Assembly: GCA_019925095.2 (NCBI GenBank) | Contig: CM034411.1 | Span: 7,524,001 to 7,588,000 of the forward strand | Origin: Dendrolimus kikuchii | Taxonomy: Eukaryota; Arthropoda; Insecta; Lepidoptera; Lasiocampidae | Length of the DNA: 64,000 nt | Reading direction: 5' to 3' | Shown here: one piece after another, positions 33,432 to 45,727 of the stretch | How positions within the stretch are numbered: position 1 is the stretch's first letter | Layout of the letters: each line of letters opens with the position of its first letter | Made by a program: the position numbers and the translations under genes | Notes under the pieces: generated by a model | What the model was told of the DNA's origin: nothing | The model's database searches: none | Seen by the model: only the letters and a program-made list of their open reading frames with translations

Positions 33432-33991
33432 TATCGTTATTATCATCACGTATGTACAGTAAAGGAAAACACATCGTGAAGAAATAGGCACATCAAAATT
33501 ACGAATACGATTGTGCCATCCATTCCCCTAAGGTTCGAAGAATCGAGCCCAAAAGTGGCTGATGATATTATTATAACAAATCTTAAGCTACATTAGTATC
33601 GTCAATATAAACAATCATTAATCAAAATGTCGCAGGTATAGTCGTGATCTTCTGTATAACTTGGTCGATACCGCATACTAATTGAACACTGCGGATGTGG
33701 TTGGCATAAATCTAGCGGAATTAGCTTCAGGATTTCATAGACTGTATATTTAGTGATGGGAATGAAAGGAGATTGTATGGGATGTAATATTTCACTACAA
33801 AACGAGGGTACGTAAAATTAATTAACCGGGTCATAGTGACGTTCATCGAGTTCAGATGGTAATTTAGTATGGTCTTACTTCACAAAACTGTTGATATACA
33901 ACTCTATTTTGAAACTATTGTTTATTTTAAAACAACAATTACATAAATACATAAACCTTCGTTGCATGACGTCATTCTTTAAGTTTTTTAA
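33432..33991. other. Unassigned AT-rich DNA
   Basis: No gene or repeat recognised. Confidence 0.45.
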
Positions 33992-34220
33992 TTTTTTTAT
34001 TGCAGTTCAGCAGACAGGCAGACGGCCCACTTAATTAAAAGCGGTTACCATCGTCTATAGACATTTGCAACACCAAAGGTGCTACAAATGCGCTGCTGCT
34101 CTCTTAAGGGAGACTGGAACCTGGTCATTAATGCCGGAACATAACTCAAGGCTATTATGGCGTCTTACCCTAGACCAGAGGTGGTAGCCATCCAGTCGGG
34201 CAAATACCCTACCACCTGGC
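33992..34220 (-). repeat. SINE-A, head-truncated copy
   Basis: Tail at left; stops at 'taccacctggc', about 80 bp short of the head. Confidence 0.75.
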
Positions 34221-35619
34221 AAAGTTAGGAAAATATTCATGCGTCAAGGTTAAAAAGTATTTCTGACTCGTTCATGGTCTTTCAAATACACTTTTCAGTT
34301 TAACATTTAAATGTTACCATCTTGATTTTCGGTTCACTCATAATTATTGTTCTAGAATAGAATCCAAGTTTTAATACGAGGTTAATCAAGGTCAAGTCCA
34401 AGAAATCTTAAGTCCACTAAAAGAAGAAACAAATTATGCAATATTAATTGTTACACGCATAAACCCATTGCATCATCAATGACAAGCACGATCGACTACA
34501 AAAGTAGTGATGCACAAAAATTGGCTATCTAACAAACAGACAATGAAAGTAATTTGCCTATAGATACCTTTGTGTTCGTGAGAATAGCCCAAGGTACAGT
34601 CGGAACGATATTGTATCTCATTTATAACACAATGCTAAGTTACGATGCATTTTTTTATATCAGACGAATCGAGTCTTGTTAAGGAGATGGATGCATGTTT
34701 TCGAGACTTGTATGAAATTTCCAGACCAAAGAAGTATACATTTTTTATAAGACTTAATTCTTATTAAACGTTTCTTAAAGGTTTGCAGTATTAAAAATAC
34801 TGAATGAAATTCATTATTTCATTGGTGCTATAATTACTAAAGCAACTACAATTTGATGAGATTTTCATAAATATCAAAAAATTTGTTTATCAACTACGAT
34901 ATTATTGTTAATAAAGAAGAAAAGAATACAACTAATATAAAGTAAATATTATAAATAAATAAAAATATTAGTCACAAGTTTTTTTTTACAATATGTAACT
35001 GAGTAAGTTCTTCAATGGTTTATATGAATCATGTTGATATACAACCTGCTAGATGATTCATATAGATATCTAGAGATAACAAATACGATACCAAAGTGTA
35101 TTAACTAATACAGATCGAATTTTCTTCATTACTTGTAACGATTGTAAATATGTAGAAACTATTTTATGTCTAACCTTTGAATCTAAGTAGATATATTATG
35201 ATGATCACAGATGAAGAAACGAATATACAACTTCTCCTTAACAGATTTACTTCGAGTGATTTGCCGCAATTATGAAAGGGGTGTTAATATAAAAATGCTA
35301 TCGACAGTTTCTGCGATAATTACGATTCATTATTGTGTTATTATTATTCATCATTCATATTATTATATTATATACATACGATACAAAGGAATCAATTGAG
35401 ATGTGCTTAATTGAGGATCATTAGTGCGGATGCTTTATTCGCATATCGTAGAGTATTAACGTTTATTATCTATGTTCTATTAGTGAACTATGATTTAGTA
35501 TCATTATCTACAAATAGCAGGTGATATAGGTATAATATCTTGTTTAATTGTGTCTAATGATAGTTGTCATGTTACAGGCAGCTTATTTTACGCATGAAAT
35601 TGATCTCATCATTACACTT
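34221..35619. other. Unassigned AT-rich DNA
   Basis: No gene or repeat recognised in 1.4 kb. Confidence 0.5.
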
Positions 35620-35815
35620 ATCTATACTAATATTAAAAATAGGTAAAGTTTGTGCGTTTGTTTGTAGGAAGTGATCTCTTGAATTACTGAATTGATTTTG
35701 AAAATTCTTTCACCAGTAGACATCTACATTATTTCTGAGTGTACATAGACTATATTTGATTGTGATTAATAATATTGTTTAATGACGCCCAGCGAAGTGG
35801 GCAACGTAAACTACT
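35620..35815 (+). mobile_element. Helitron-like element (family K)
   Basis: Starts ATCTATACTAATATTAAAAA and ends near 'cgcccagcgaagtgggcaacg'. The body matches 43599-43805 in reverse. The CTAG end has decayed. Confidence 0.5.
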
Positions 35816-36249
35816 TAATATATAAATTCGAAAACTACAGTTCATTTGTAACCCTTTTACGGAGAAGTTCCTTTGTGTTCTCAAAACAATATTGAAGGGT
35901 GTGAAAATACGTTAACAAATTTCTATGGGCAACCAATAATTCTTTAAGGTGAGTAATATGAAATTTATTATTAAGACTAGTAATAGCAGGTGTTAGTTAT
36001 CAGTATATCTAGATTTACAACTAAGCGTATATTTCCCAAGTGTGCGCCATATATTCAAGTTAGCCGTCATTTTATCCAGCTCCTACCATCCTTGCAGAAG
36101 TCGTCATTGCAGAGTATCTCCCTTCGTTCATTGACTCATCTGCTGCGATATACGTAATCATAATAGAACAGTACAGAATATTATTTCTTTATTGCATACA
36201 AGAAAGCAGTACACATCAGAATTAACAAAATATCAACTATCACATACAT

Positions 36250-36440
36250 TCGAAGCTCTTAACGATAATCACGATTTTTTCCAGACAGCCTTCTGGAGAT
36301 AATTTTGCATATCTAATAGTGGGTCGGTATTGAGTGTGCATAGTTTAACACACCCACTACACTATTACAGATGTCCTAATTTTGGATCTTATTCTTAACA
36401 ACATGTACATGCAAAAATAATTTAGGAAACGCTAGACTCG
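36250..36440 (-). repeat. Dispersed repeat (family N), copy 2
   Basis: Inverted match to 20388-20568. 'gtttccacgcagctactttatccggggcg' continues beyond the shared part at 36446-36475 and may be more of the same element. Confidence 0.6.
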
Positions 36441-36973
36441 ACCGTGTTTCCACGCAGCTACTTTATCCGGGGCGTAACGCATTGATGTTAGGACATTTGG
36501 CAATAAGTGGGTTGTTGAAGTGTGAGACGCTAAGTGCGGTAGACCGAAACACCTGCGGCCCCAAAGGTACACGTTATAGCCGGCATATACAACAAGGTTG
36601 ACGCGACGTACTGTACGTTTATGAAATGAATTATTCAGATGTCTTTTTATTTTTACAAAGAATATTCGATGTGTTGTTGTTTAAGTTACGGATTAAAGGC
36701 CGACATTGTATGTTAATCTTTTATGATTAAATACATATAAATAAATATAAACTCTCATTGTAAAATAAATATAATATAAATAGATACCTAACATTTTACT
36801 GCTCATGAATACAGACGTATATTTAAAAAAAACGGCCAATCATTTTTGTGATTTGGTCACCGAAGCGTTATTTAATCGAAAGTACCCTATATCACAAAAT
36901 AATATTTAACTAATGTTTTTGAAGTTAAATTTATGTTTGAAGTATTCTTTCAGACCTACTAATTACCTTCTTT

Positions 36974-37620
36974 TGAAGTGAAACTTCTTTAAAATCGTTG
37001 TGATTTGAAACTCGTGAAACGAAAAAGCGACATTAAAAAGAGATAAACACATAAAATTTAATCTTATTTAATTCGAAATAACACATTCCTCTTTAACCGT
37101 TGGTATTAATTTTCAGTTTAAATAAAACTTAAAAGATTTCAAATGAATTTTAGCTCTATCTGATGTAATATACTTAAGGTAGATATTTTTTATACGTAGA
37201 TCAACAGATACGTAGAATATTCATAAGTTCGTAACAGTGCATTGAGTTTGGAATTTTATGCTAGTGATTTAAAGTGTAATTTAGATTGAATTATTATGAA
37301 TAAGGGTGAAAATACCGGAGAATAAAGGCACCTATAATAAGGTGCCTTTATTCTGAGGTGTGTAAGAATGGGCCTAAATGGCGCTCTGTTGTTCGTGCCT
37401 ACCCCGCAAGGGAACTGGCGTGAAGTTATGTATGTATGTATGTATGTGATTTAAAGTGTAATTTAGATTGAATTATTATGAATAAGGGTGAAAATACCGG
37501 AGAATAAAGGCACCTATAATAAAATAGAAATGCGAAAATGTGTGTGTGCAGTTCACACTTATCTACTAAGTGTTGTACATATAAGTATGTTCGCCTGTAT
37601 ATTCTCTGAAGTTTCACTTC
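36974..37620. mobile_element. MITE-like element (family E), copy 2, interrupted by LINE-D
   Basis: Ends GAAGTGAAACTTC (36974) and GAAGTTTCACTTC (37608-37620) are perfect inverted repeats. Removing the inserted LINE and one copy of its duplication leaves about 465 bp, close to copy 1 at 11447-11846. Confidence 0.65.
37355..37445 (+). mobile_element. LINE-D, 5'-truncated copy, 77-bp TSD
   Basis: About 91 bp of the LINE-D end ('gaggtgtgtaagaatgggcc' to the ATGT tail). The host sequence from 'gtgatttaaag' to 'cctataataa' occurs at 37264-37340 and again, identical by eye, at 37446-37522. At the 5' junction 14 bases (GGTGCCTTTATTCT, 37341-37354) are the inverse of 37319-37332. Confidence 0.85.
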
Positions 37621-37679
37621 TACGGCGTCTGAACTGCACACACATACATTTTTTTATAAAATTTGCACACTATAGTTCA

Positions 37680-38459
37680 AAAGTGAAAGGTAGATGGAGA
37701 TATGGTGCCACAAGTCTTTCAGTTATAATACAATACCCAATAACACAATATTTTGAAAACATATTTTTTAGACGAAATCAATAGTTAGTTTAAATATATT
37801 TATAATAATAATAATAAAATACTAGCTAAAAATAAGTAGTAGCACTGTCTAGTCATAGAGGAGAGTTTAGGAGCTTTTCAACATTACGTTCTTACTGAGT
37901 GACTGTGATTACTAGTATTTTTACTTCATTAATGCAGTAAAGCACACGTAAATACCTATCTACCTTAGTAAGTAAATAGGTACGTAAAGTAGTAATCGCT
38001 TTAATAATGTTTTAGAATATATAAGCATATATTTTTGGTAAAAAGTAACACTACAAAATTTACCGAAAATAACCTAGCAAAAACATCCAGAATATTTTCA
38101 TAACCACTTACGAGGGTCGTCATTAATTAAGCATTCTTATATTATATACGGACAGATGGACAGGACTCACCTTTATTAACATATTAACATAATTAGCCAA
38201 GAGCGTCTCGCACCATTAGCGTCGAGTGCCGGTTTTTACGCCCTCATGGACAAGTGTGTTACAGCCTTTATTTTTAAAGCAAATTACGATATGTACTTAG
38301 GTTTATTTTAATACATTTATTTTAGAACGTATACAATATATGAAAAGTTTCTTGATAAATATTTAGTTACTATAATAGTAATTCATGTCCATCTGATGCT
38401 AAGGCAAAACTGTCTATTAATTTTTCGAATCATTACACAAGTTATTTAAATATTTCTGT
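37680..38459. other. Unassigned AT-rich DNA
   Basis: A short (TAA)n run lies near 37801-37816. Nothing else was recognised. Confidence 0.45.
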
Positions 38460-38990
38460 ATTGTAAATAATGAAAAGTTCTTTAGAGTATATATCGAAAT
38501 GTCCTTTAGAGTAAATAAGGAAATTTCCTTCAGAGTATAACAATATGTCTTTCAGGGTAAATAATGAAAAAAAATCCTTCACAGAGTATAACGAAAACTA
38601 TAATAATAACAATCGGCAGACAAACACACACATTGTATATCCCCAAATTAAGCAAGTTACGCTTGTGTTATGGGTAATATATAACGGACTACTCTGGGGC
38701 CGATCCCAGACACCCAGACCATAGTAAATAACGGAGAAAATACGTTTACGAAATTTACTATATACCAGGAATCGAACCCGGAACCTCTGCGTTGCAGTGC
38801 AGTACGCCGGCAAAGGCTTAGCCCGCTCAACCACAGAGGCCGTCAAACTAACGAAAAGTTCTTCAGAATAAATAACAAAAAGTAATTCATAGTAAATTAC
38901 GAAATATCCTTCAGAGTAAATAATGATAGTCCTTCAGAGTAAATACCAAAAATAATTCATAGTGAATCACGAAAAGTTATACGAAATTTA
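38460..38990. repeat. Degenerate minisatellite, interrupted by a SINE
   Basis: Irregular tandem units of about 25-35 bp built on 'ccttcagagtaaataa.gaaaagt' occur at 38460-38597 and 38849-38985. The tRNA-derived SINE sits between. Confidence 0.6.
38598..38848 (-). repeat. tRNA-derived SINE (family T), copy 1, 9-bp TSD
   Basis: The minus strand begins with a tRNA-like head. TGGTTGAGCGGGCTAAG resembles an A box and GGGTTCGATTCC a B box, the internal RNA polymerase III promoter. A unique body and a TTATTATTA-type tail follow. TSD TAACGAAAA at 38589-38597 and 38849-38857. Copy 2 is at 55139-55385. Confidence 0.85.
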
Positions 38991-40182
38991 CGCCACCAAA
39001 AATCGAACCTTTACGTTATAATGAAATAAGCAGGTTCTCGATCAGACTACTACAGTACAGATACCGTTGAATCAAACTACACTAATTCAAATTGAAATGT
39101 GTAGTAACAAGGTACATTAGTTGAACCGCCGACATGTTTGAGTAATTTAGTAAGTTTCCTAACATCAGTTAGTAAACCAATTAGCTAAGTAATTAGCAGA
39201 CGGGGCGCAGATAAGCGTCACAGCTATAATAAAGCTTAGGTCTTCTTTAACTTTTTCATTCTTTAATCCTTTCTAAACGGTCTCTAAGTATACAATTTTT
39301 TTATGAAGGAATTTAAGTTTTTTAGCGTTTAAGATGAAAGATTAAGTAAGAAATTTTAAGAATTACTTGAAATTATGTTCCACCACTTAGGAAATCAGTA
39401 CTACTTCATATTCTTTGATCAAACTAATGTTTCATTATCTTGGTCAAAGAAGACCTTTTGTTATATTAATTAAATGCTTAAAAAAAACTGTACCACAAAG
39501 TTGTCTCTAATACCACAATTGGTTCTAGAGCGCTAACATAGTCTAATTTATTTTTGACTAGGCAACCATTTTTCAGCCTCTTCAACGTGTCAGTGGTCCA
39601 AAAATCTATATCTGGTGGAAAATATTTAGGGGAAATAATTTGATTTCTTAGGAAAATGACATTAGAAATAAGTTTGGAAGATATATTGATTTTAATCATT
39701 TTTAAAGCTGTACGCCACATTTTCACCCAAATCAGACAGAGATGTGTAAATCCAGGCACAATGAAGGGTTCCGTAAAAATAGCAACACCCACTGTTTTCG
39801 TCATATCACGAAACCTTTACAAGAGTGTTTTATCAAATATAAATCTCATAATAACTCATCGTAACTTCATAGCACAATCAATGTCTGAGTAATTATCATA
39901 GTGATGTCATACACGCGCTCGGCATGTTTTTGGCACTCGGGTATTTTGGGTTTAAAAAATTATTTTAATTGTGATATAGCTTTTTAATTATAGCGAAGTG
40001 AAAAAAACGTAATAAACATAGTTTGTTATAAAATTTATTATAAAAACAATTGATTCAAATATATGACTTTTCAAGAACTGTCTGATAGCAACCTACATGC
40101 TTATGGATGTTGAAGCAAATTTTCTTTTCTGATATGTGTAGCGTGTGCCCCTAATCCTTATTTTTCTGGAGTTCCACTACTA
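38991..40182. other. Unassigned
   Basis: The 108-codon minus-strand open frame 39804-39478 shows no domain, and an overlapping plus-strand frame exists. I do not call a gene. 'aagggttccgtaaaaata' near 39765 is a repeat-like word. Confidence 0.4.
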
Positions 40183-40217
40183 TCTGTGCAGGAACGGAGA
40201 AAGAATATTTCCTGCCG
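40183..40217 (+). repeat. SINE-A head fragment
   Basis: 'gtgcaggaacggagaaagaatatttcctgccgggcg' is the SINE-A head. It fuses directly to a family K element, with no SINE tail. Confidence 0.6.
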
Positions 40218-40442
40218 GGCGTTTGTCTGTCTGTTTATACGACAGACAAACAGAAAAACGACTGGACCGATTTAAATGAAATTTTGTATGGTGGAAACTT
40301 ATATCCTTAGTCAACATATAGGATACTTTTGATCCCGAAAAATTAAGGAGTTCCCGTGGGATACTTAAAAAACTTTAATTACTTAAACAGCTTTGAAGGA
40401 GTAATAAATACTACGCGGACGAAGTCGCGGGCATCAGCTAGT
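40218..40442 (+). mobile_element. Helitron-like element (family K), chimeric 5' end
   Basis: Body 'actggaccgatttaaatgaaa', 'gatcccgaaaaattaaggagttcccg' and end 'cgcggacgaagtcgcgggcatcagCTAGT'. The normal 5' end is replaced by the SINE-A head. Confidence 0.6.
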
Positions 40443-41504
40443 TTAATAATAAATTATCGTAATGCACTGCGGCGCGATTGGCTTCCAATTGCAAAATCGG
40501 CTCCCTATAGCCAACTTTACTCTCAGAACTCGAGGCTCGATCTACCTATTTTGTTTGTCTCAGGTTCCAATATAATAGTGTTCACTACCACATCGAAAGT
40601 AACGAAAGGATTGAAAACAATACAATAGAGGTAAAACAAAACACGGAGCAATAAAAGAGCAATAACCAAATCATATTAACAATAAGATCTCCTGAAACAA
40701 TCTTAATAGTTATTATCATCTTATTACTTTTATGTATTTTCATAATAGGTATTGTTGGGGAACTATAAAAATAGCTTTTTTTGAAGCACCAAGATACAGT
40801 AAAGGGCATTTTTAAGATGAAACGGCCTGGGTAGCCATTATTGTTGTACTAAATTGGCAGGTTGGTTACTAATATCATATATAGTAATAATAGAAAGGGA
40901 ATACTAGAAATAACAAACCCAGTATGTAAATGTGTTGCCTTAATGGTTAGTACTGCTTTGTTCACTAGGCGTCACCAGTACCAATTCTACGAAATTTTGT
41001 GCTCGTATAATGTCTACAGGGAATTATTGACGGACACTCTGTTACCAAAAATATCGAACTGATATGAAAAAAACCTTAAATAAAAATTATATTTTGATCT
41101 AAAATATGTACGTCTCAACTTCCTTACTCATAATAGTTGTACGAGGTTTATAGACTCGTTAATAAAAGTTTAGGAAAAGTGTTAGTATGTCTTAAAATAC
41201 GCTTTTTTAACGAGCTCGAAATCTCGTATAAGTATTATAAATAAGGGGGTAAATTCTTAAAACATTAGTTGGAATTTTTAGTAATATTTTCTATTGAAAT
41301 AAGTATCTATGTACGAGCAAATGCTATGAGCTATTTCACTCGTTATGACGTCATAACTTGCTATTCTTGTACAATTATTTTTTTTGCTTTTCAGTTGAAG
41401 TTACTTTTTAGTTGCGATAATACCTACTTGAATAGCTTTAGAAATAATATATTAAGCGCCTGTAGAAATTATAGTACTGGTTCGCGTATACAAGGTTGCT
41501 ATCT
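40443..41504. other. Unassigned
   Basis: No gene or repeat recognised. Confidence 0.45.
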
Positions 41505-41672
41505 CACTCTTCAGTGTAGACGCTCGTCAATGAGGGTCTCTCTCGACTTCCCTGGGATCCATTCATTAGATCCCGACTTGTTGACCATGGGACAACCTCG
41601 CGTGTATAGACAACCGAATAAAAAAAAAAACAGATAAATTGAGAACTTCCACCTTTTTGAAGTCTGTTAAAA
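41505..41672 (+). repeat. Dispersed repeat (family I), copy 2
   Basis: Matches 9640-9915 with about 100 bp less between the coding-like part (RRSSMRVSLDFPGIHS) and the end 'aattgagaacttcc..gaagtctgttaaaa'. Confidence 0.55.
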
Positions 41673-42012
41673 ATGCCCGGTTTCTGAGGTTACCACTTAT
41701 GAGTTCAATAACAATTGATTCCATAAAGTCATGTAATGGATAAACTTAGGTTAACTGCTAACCTACAACTAGTACCAAAACTCGCCACTAGATGGATCTA
41801 TTTAAGAAGGAATATCTAATATTTATTTATATCAAACAAAAACATCAAACAAAAGATATGAAATAGATAACGCCTAATATTGGTCAGTTAAGTTGAACCT
41901 AGTTTAACTATCGTACGATGGTGTGTTCAAAACCGCAATTTTATTAGTTATTGAACCGATAGCGCTAACGAACAGATAAACTACAGTTAAAAGTACCGCA
42001 GAAACCGGGCAT
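41673..42012. mobile_element. 340-bp MITE with 18-bp terminal inverted repeats (family U)
   Basis: Ends ATGCCCGGTTTCTGAGGT and ACCGCAGAAACCGGGCAT are inverted copies with one mismatch. Inverted similarity goes on inward ('aacttaggttaactgctaac' / 'gttgaacctagtttaac'). No coding capacity. No confident TSD. The left end abuts repeat I. Confidence 0.75.
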
Positions 42013-43362
42013 TAGTTAATTAAACTATGACCTACCCCTATTATTTCAAAATCTTTAAAATGACTAAATAAATCATTACTTTAAAACTTAGTGCTTGGTT
42101 GTGACTTATTAAAATAGGTAATCTTATTTTTCAATAACTTTCTTATAAGCAAAGTTCCTGACGCCCGAGTTTATATTACAATCGAACTGAGTACAAAGAA
42201 AGTTTTGAAAGCAAATACGCTCCTAAGTCGGGTAGCAATCCCGCCGTTTATAAAGCGGTCTCCATCAACTTCTCAGCTGAAACTCATATACAAAGAGTTT
42301 GTCAAAATATCAAACACACAATGCGAGTCGAAACAACCTCGGAGAGAAGTTTTATTGAGAAATTTAAACGCCCATTCGGAGTAATAGCAAAAGTTTCTCC
42401 CCCCTACAAGCCCCAAGTAAAAGGTGGTATTAATCACAGAAGCTCAGAAAAACGGCCACTAATTCAGAGAACTTTTAAATTACATGAATTTTACACACCC
42501 TGTGTGTAGAAGCACTATACTTGCAAGCGAAAAAAACTGACCGTTACACTCGTAAATTTTCAAACTTGTACTATTCTAGACATCTGCTATCTCGCTCTGA
42601 CTCGAAAGATTTACTTTTTATCTCTACCTTAAAAGTTTTTATGCAATCTCAACGAAGGCAAGATTCTAGTTGCAAATTATGTTATAGTGTGACTAAAGTA
42701 AGATTTAACTTAAATTTTATAATTCTACAATTATTTTACTCTGTGACTTCATACATATATTGCGGGAAACCGTTCTTTGAGATCAAAAGCATCCTATACA
42801 CATTTTCGGTCCTTCAGTAACCTAAATACCAAATTTTATTAAAATCAATAGCAAGACACGTAACGAAAAAGACAAATATTCTACGATTATCTCCAGCGTA
42901 TACAAGGGTCTAAAGTGATCACTTTGGAAGAATCGGTTAGTCAAATTGACCCTGTCTACTAGTGTACTGGTAGTTGTAAGATATAGCGTAAAGTTTCAAT
43001 TTATTTCGATACTTGTCATATTCGTAATACGATTCGTATGACAAGACGATCACTCTAGACCCTCTAGTGCGCTAAAGCAATTGCTTGTGTTCTAATACCG
43101 GGCTCATGATGATGAAATTGAATATCAGACAGAATATTAAAGATATTTTTTATTACTTAAATTTTAAAATTTATACCGCATCATTATATTCATTTTCCAA
43201 TTTATGATTTAAAGGCAACTTTACTATTTTCGAATATGAAATGAGCTCAAAACATTGCGACACAGCTCCTTTGTATCAAAAAAACAAATAAAAGTTTTTT
43301 AATACGTAATGTTTCTGGTAAAATATTCCATATAAATAAAAATATTCAACCCAATAAATAAA
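42013..43362. other. Unassigned
   Basis: Open frames at 42321-42509 and 42521-42820 show no domain or repeat match I recognise. Low-confidence non-coding. Confidence 0.4.
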
Positions 43363-43515
43363 CGATCCCACTGTCCGGGATAAAAAGTAACCTACGTCGT
43401 CTACTCTCGGTATTGAGACTACATATATACCAAATATCAGAAAAAACGCTCTCGTAGTTTTTCCTTGAAAGCGTTACAAACAGACAGGCAACGCTACTTT
43501 CGCATTTATAAAATA
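43363..43515 (-). mobile_element. Family K-like fragment
   Basis: 'gtccgggataaaaagtaacctacgtc' and 'aacagacaggcaacgctactttcgcatttataaaa' read as the minus-strand K body and start. Confidence 0.5.
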
Positions 43516-43598
43516 TGAATTATGTATGGATTCACTTGGATATTGTAAACTCGACTATATAAAACATAGAAAGATACATAGAAAATAATTTATTATTC

Positions 43599-43805
43599 AC
43601 TAGCTGACCCGTGCTCACTTCGCTGGACGTCGATAAAAAATTAAACAATGTTATTTAATCAGAATCAAATATGCCTATGTCACTTAGGAATAATGTAGTT
43701 TTCTACTGATGAAAAATATTCAATTTTCAAAATCGGATCACTAATCAAGAGATGAAGAGAAAAGACTTACTACAAACTTTACATCTTTATAATATTAGTA
43801 TAGAT
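43599..43805 (-). mobile_element. Helitron-like element (family K), complete
   Basis: CTAG end at 43600, then 'ctgacccgtgctcacttcgctgg'. The far end 'ctttataatattagtataga' is the reverse of the K start. A good match to 35620-35815. Confidence 0.6.
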
Positions 43806-43839
43806 TACAAATACATCAAAACAAAATATTTAACAATCA

Positions 43840-43965
43840 TCTATAATGTTATAAAATTCTAAACATGCCGTGTCTGTAAATTGAAGCTATTAAAAAAAAA
43901 CAACCGGAATAGACTATATAAACGATGGAGAATAAAATGCAATTTTTTTTAAATTTCTTGTTGCA
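43840..43965 (+). mobile_element. Family B 5' fragment
   Basis: TCTATAATGTTATAAAATTC, 'catgccgtgtctgtaaattgaagc' and 'ggaatagactatataaacgatgg' give the canonical B start. The rest is missing. Confidence 0.6.
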
Positions 43966-43984
43966 TATAAAAGTAGGAAAATAG

Positions 43985-44022
43985 GCGGGCTTTATCGCTT
44001 TTGAGCAATCTCTTCCAGACAA
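43985..44022 (-). repeat. LINE-J 3' hairpin fragment
   Basis: 'gcgggctttatcgcttttgagcaatctcttccag' is the reverse of the 7700-8245 hairpin motif. Confidence 0.5.
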
Positions 44023-44190
44023 CATACAAAGTACGGTAATCAAAGTAACACCATATTTAACCTCATTAATCAGGTAGACAACACTAATAATTTTAATTTA
44101 GAAGTATTACAATATGAAATCAAGAATTTTCTTTGCCCATCCAGCTTGAAAAACCACTTTTGCACTGTTTAATAACAGCAGAAATAAATA

Positions 44191-44520
44191 CACACCTACA
44201 TATATACATAACTTCACGCCAGTTCCCTTGCGGGGTAGGCACGAACAACAGAGCGCCATTCAGGCTTATTCTTACACACCTCATTTGCTTCTTTGACATT
44301 CATAACTCTTGTCATGCACGCTCGTCTGTTCTTAAGGCTCCTGACATCACCTTCTGCTAGTACACGATCAATTTCATCATGGGAGGTGTGTCGGGGCCTT
44401 CCACGACTTCTGCATACATCAACTTTTGCATTGTATATCTATCTGTTTAGTCATTCTTTCATTGTGCATTCTTTCCACATGCCCGAACCACCGGAGCATT
44501 CCTTTCCTTACCTTCCTTAC
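44191..44520 (-). mobile_element. LINE-D, longest copy, 12-bp TSD
   Basis: 330 bp. Same C-terminal coding region and tail as the other LINE-D copies, extended to include the codons before WFGHVERM ('ccgaaccaccggagcattcc'). Perfect TSD CAGAAATAAATA at 44179-44190 and 44521-44532. Confidence 0.9.
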
Positions 44521-44532
44521 CAGAAATAAATA

Positions 44533-45727
44533 TTAATTTATTTCACTGTTAGTGCCATTGCACTAATTAACAAATACTGCACTGTTAATAAATATTCACT
44601 AACTTTGAGGTAAGGTGTAAATGTTCCTTAAACACCGAAGAGGAACCTGAGAATCTGCTATGTCCAAATGTGTATGGAATATGTGATATGGAATCGTTTA
44701 TATGGACGAAGCGGGCTGTATTGTACTAGAGTTTAAATAAGTGTTACATTTAAAACTTAAAGTAGATTACTGATATTAACTTTAATTTTAGTAAGCTCTT
44801 TGAAACAAAATGAAATATTTTGTATTTAGATTATAATAAACTTTCTAGTTTAAAATTGACGAAATACCTCAAAATTCGAGGAAATAATACAGAATTAAAT
44901 TATTTAAATTGACAGTCAAAATGTCTAGAGGAGTCAAAACAAACGACGCCTAAGTTTAAGTTAAGTTACATCTAAGCTAACAAGGGTGAGACATTAAAAT
45001 ACAATGACGAAGGACGGCCGAACTTATAATTGTTGTCAACGTAACTTAGATTGGCTCGAGAAAGCAAAACAACTAAGACAATAACTTAGTGATAACTTAG
45101 TAATAAAATAAAAACAATAAATTTTAAGTTATTTTATAAGTAAATTAGGATTAGCCCGCGACTTCGCCCAGGCTTGATAGGTAACGTAGATTAAAACGTA
45201 GATCAAAGGGTACTTTCAGCTGGGCAACGTATTTTTAGGATGAAAATTCTGAATGATTAATGGATTCTGAAAATTCCTGTAAAAACCCGGGTAAGTAATG
45301 TTACTAAAGGCATATATCTGTTCTTCTAAAGATGCCCAATAAATATAGAGACTGTCATAATAAGCAAGTCCCTAACTATCACGAGATTTCGAAGTTAACC
45401 CTTAAAAGAGGCCAAATTTAATATTATTTTTGTCCATAACCTGCCAGCCTGCCTTTAAAATTGTCGCGCTAAAACCAAGAGAATTATATCGTCTTTTTTA
45501 CTCTAATACAAATTTTATGCAGTTAGAGAGACAAAGCATCAGTTCAACGTTCATTTCAATTATCTGTATTTGACCACAAATTTGTGGTGCTTCCCAATTA
45601 ATCGTGTCTGACAGTTCGACAACAAATTTCTGGTAGTTCCGTCTTAAAAGGTTAAAAAATAATAAGTTCTGGATTAAATTGTTTTAGTATTAGTTGGATA
45701 CTTGTGCAATCTGACTAATTTATAACA
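44533..45727. other. Unassigned AT-rich DNA
   Basis: No gene recognised. 'attagcccgcgacttcgcccaggcttgatag' (45151) is the end of a B/K-like element on the minus strand. Confidence 0.45.

Noticed and set aside
39478..39804. 108-codon minus-strand frame as a gene
   Set aside because: No domain, AT-rich composition, and an overlapping plus-strand frame of similar quality. No promoter or splice pattern supports it.
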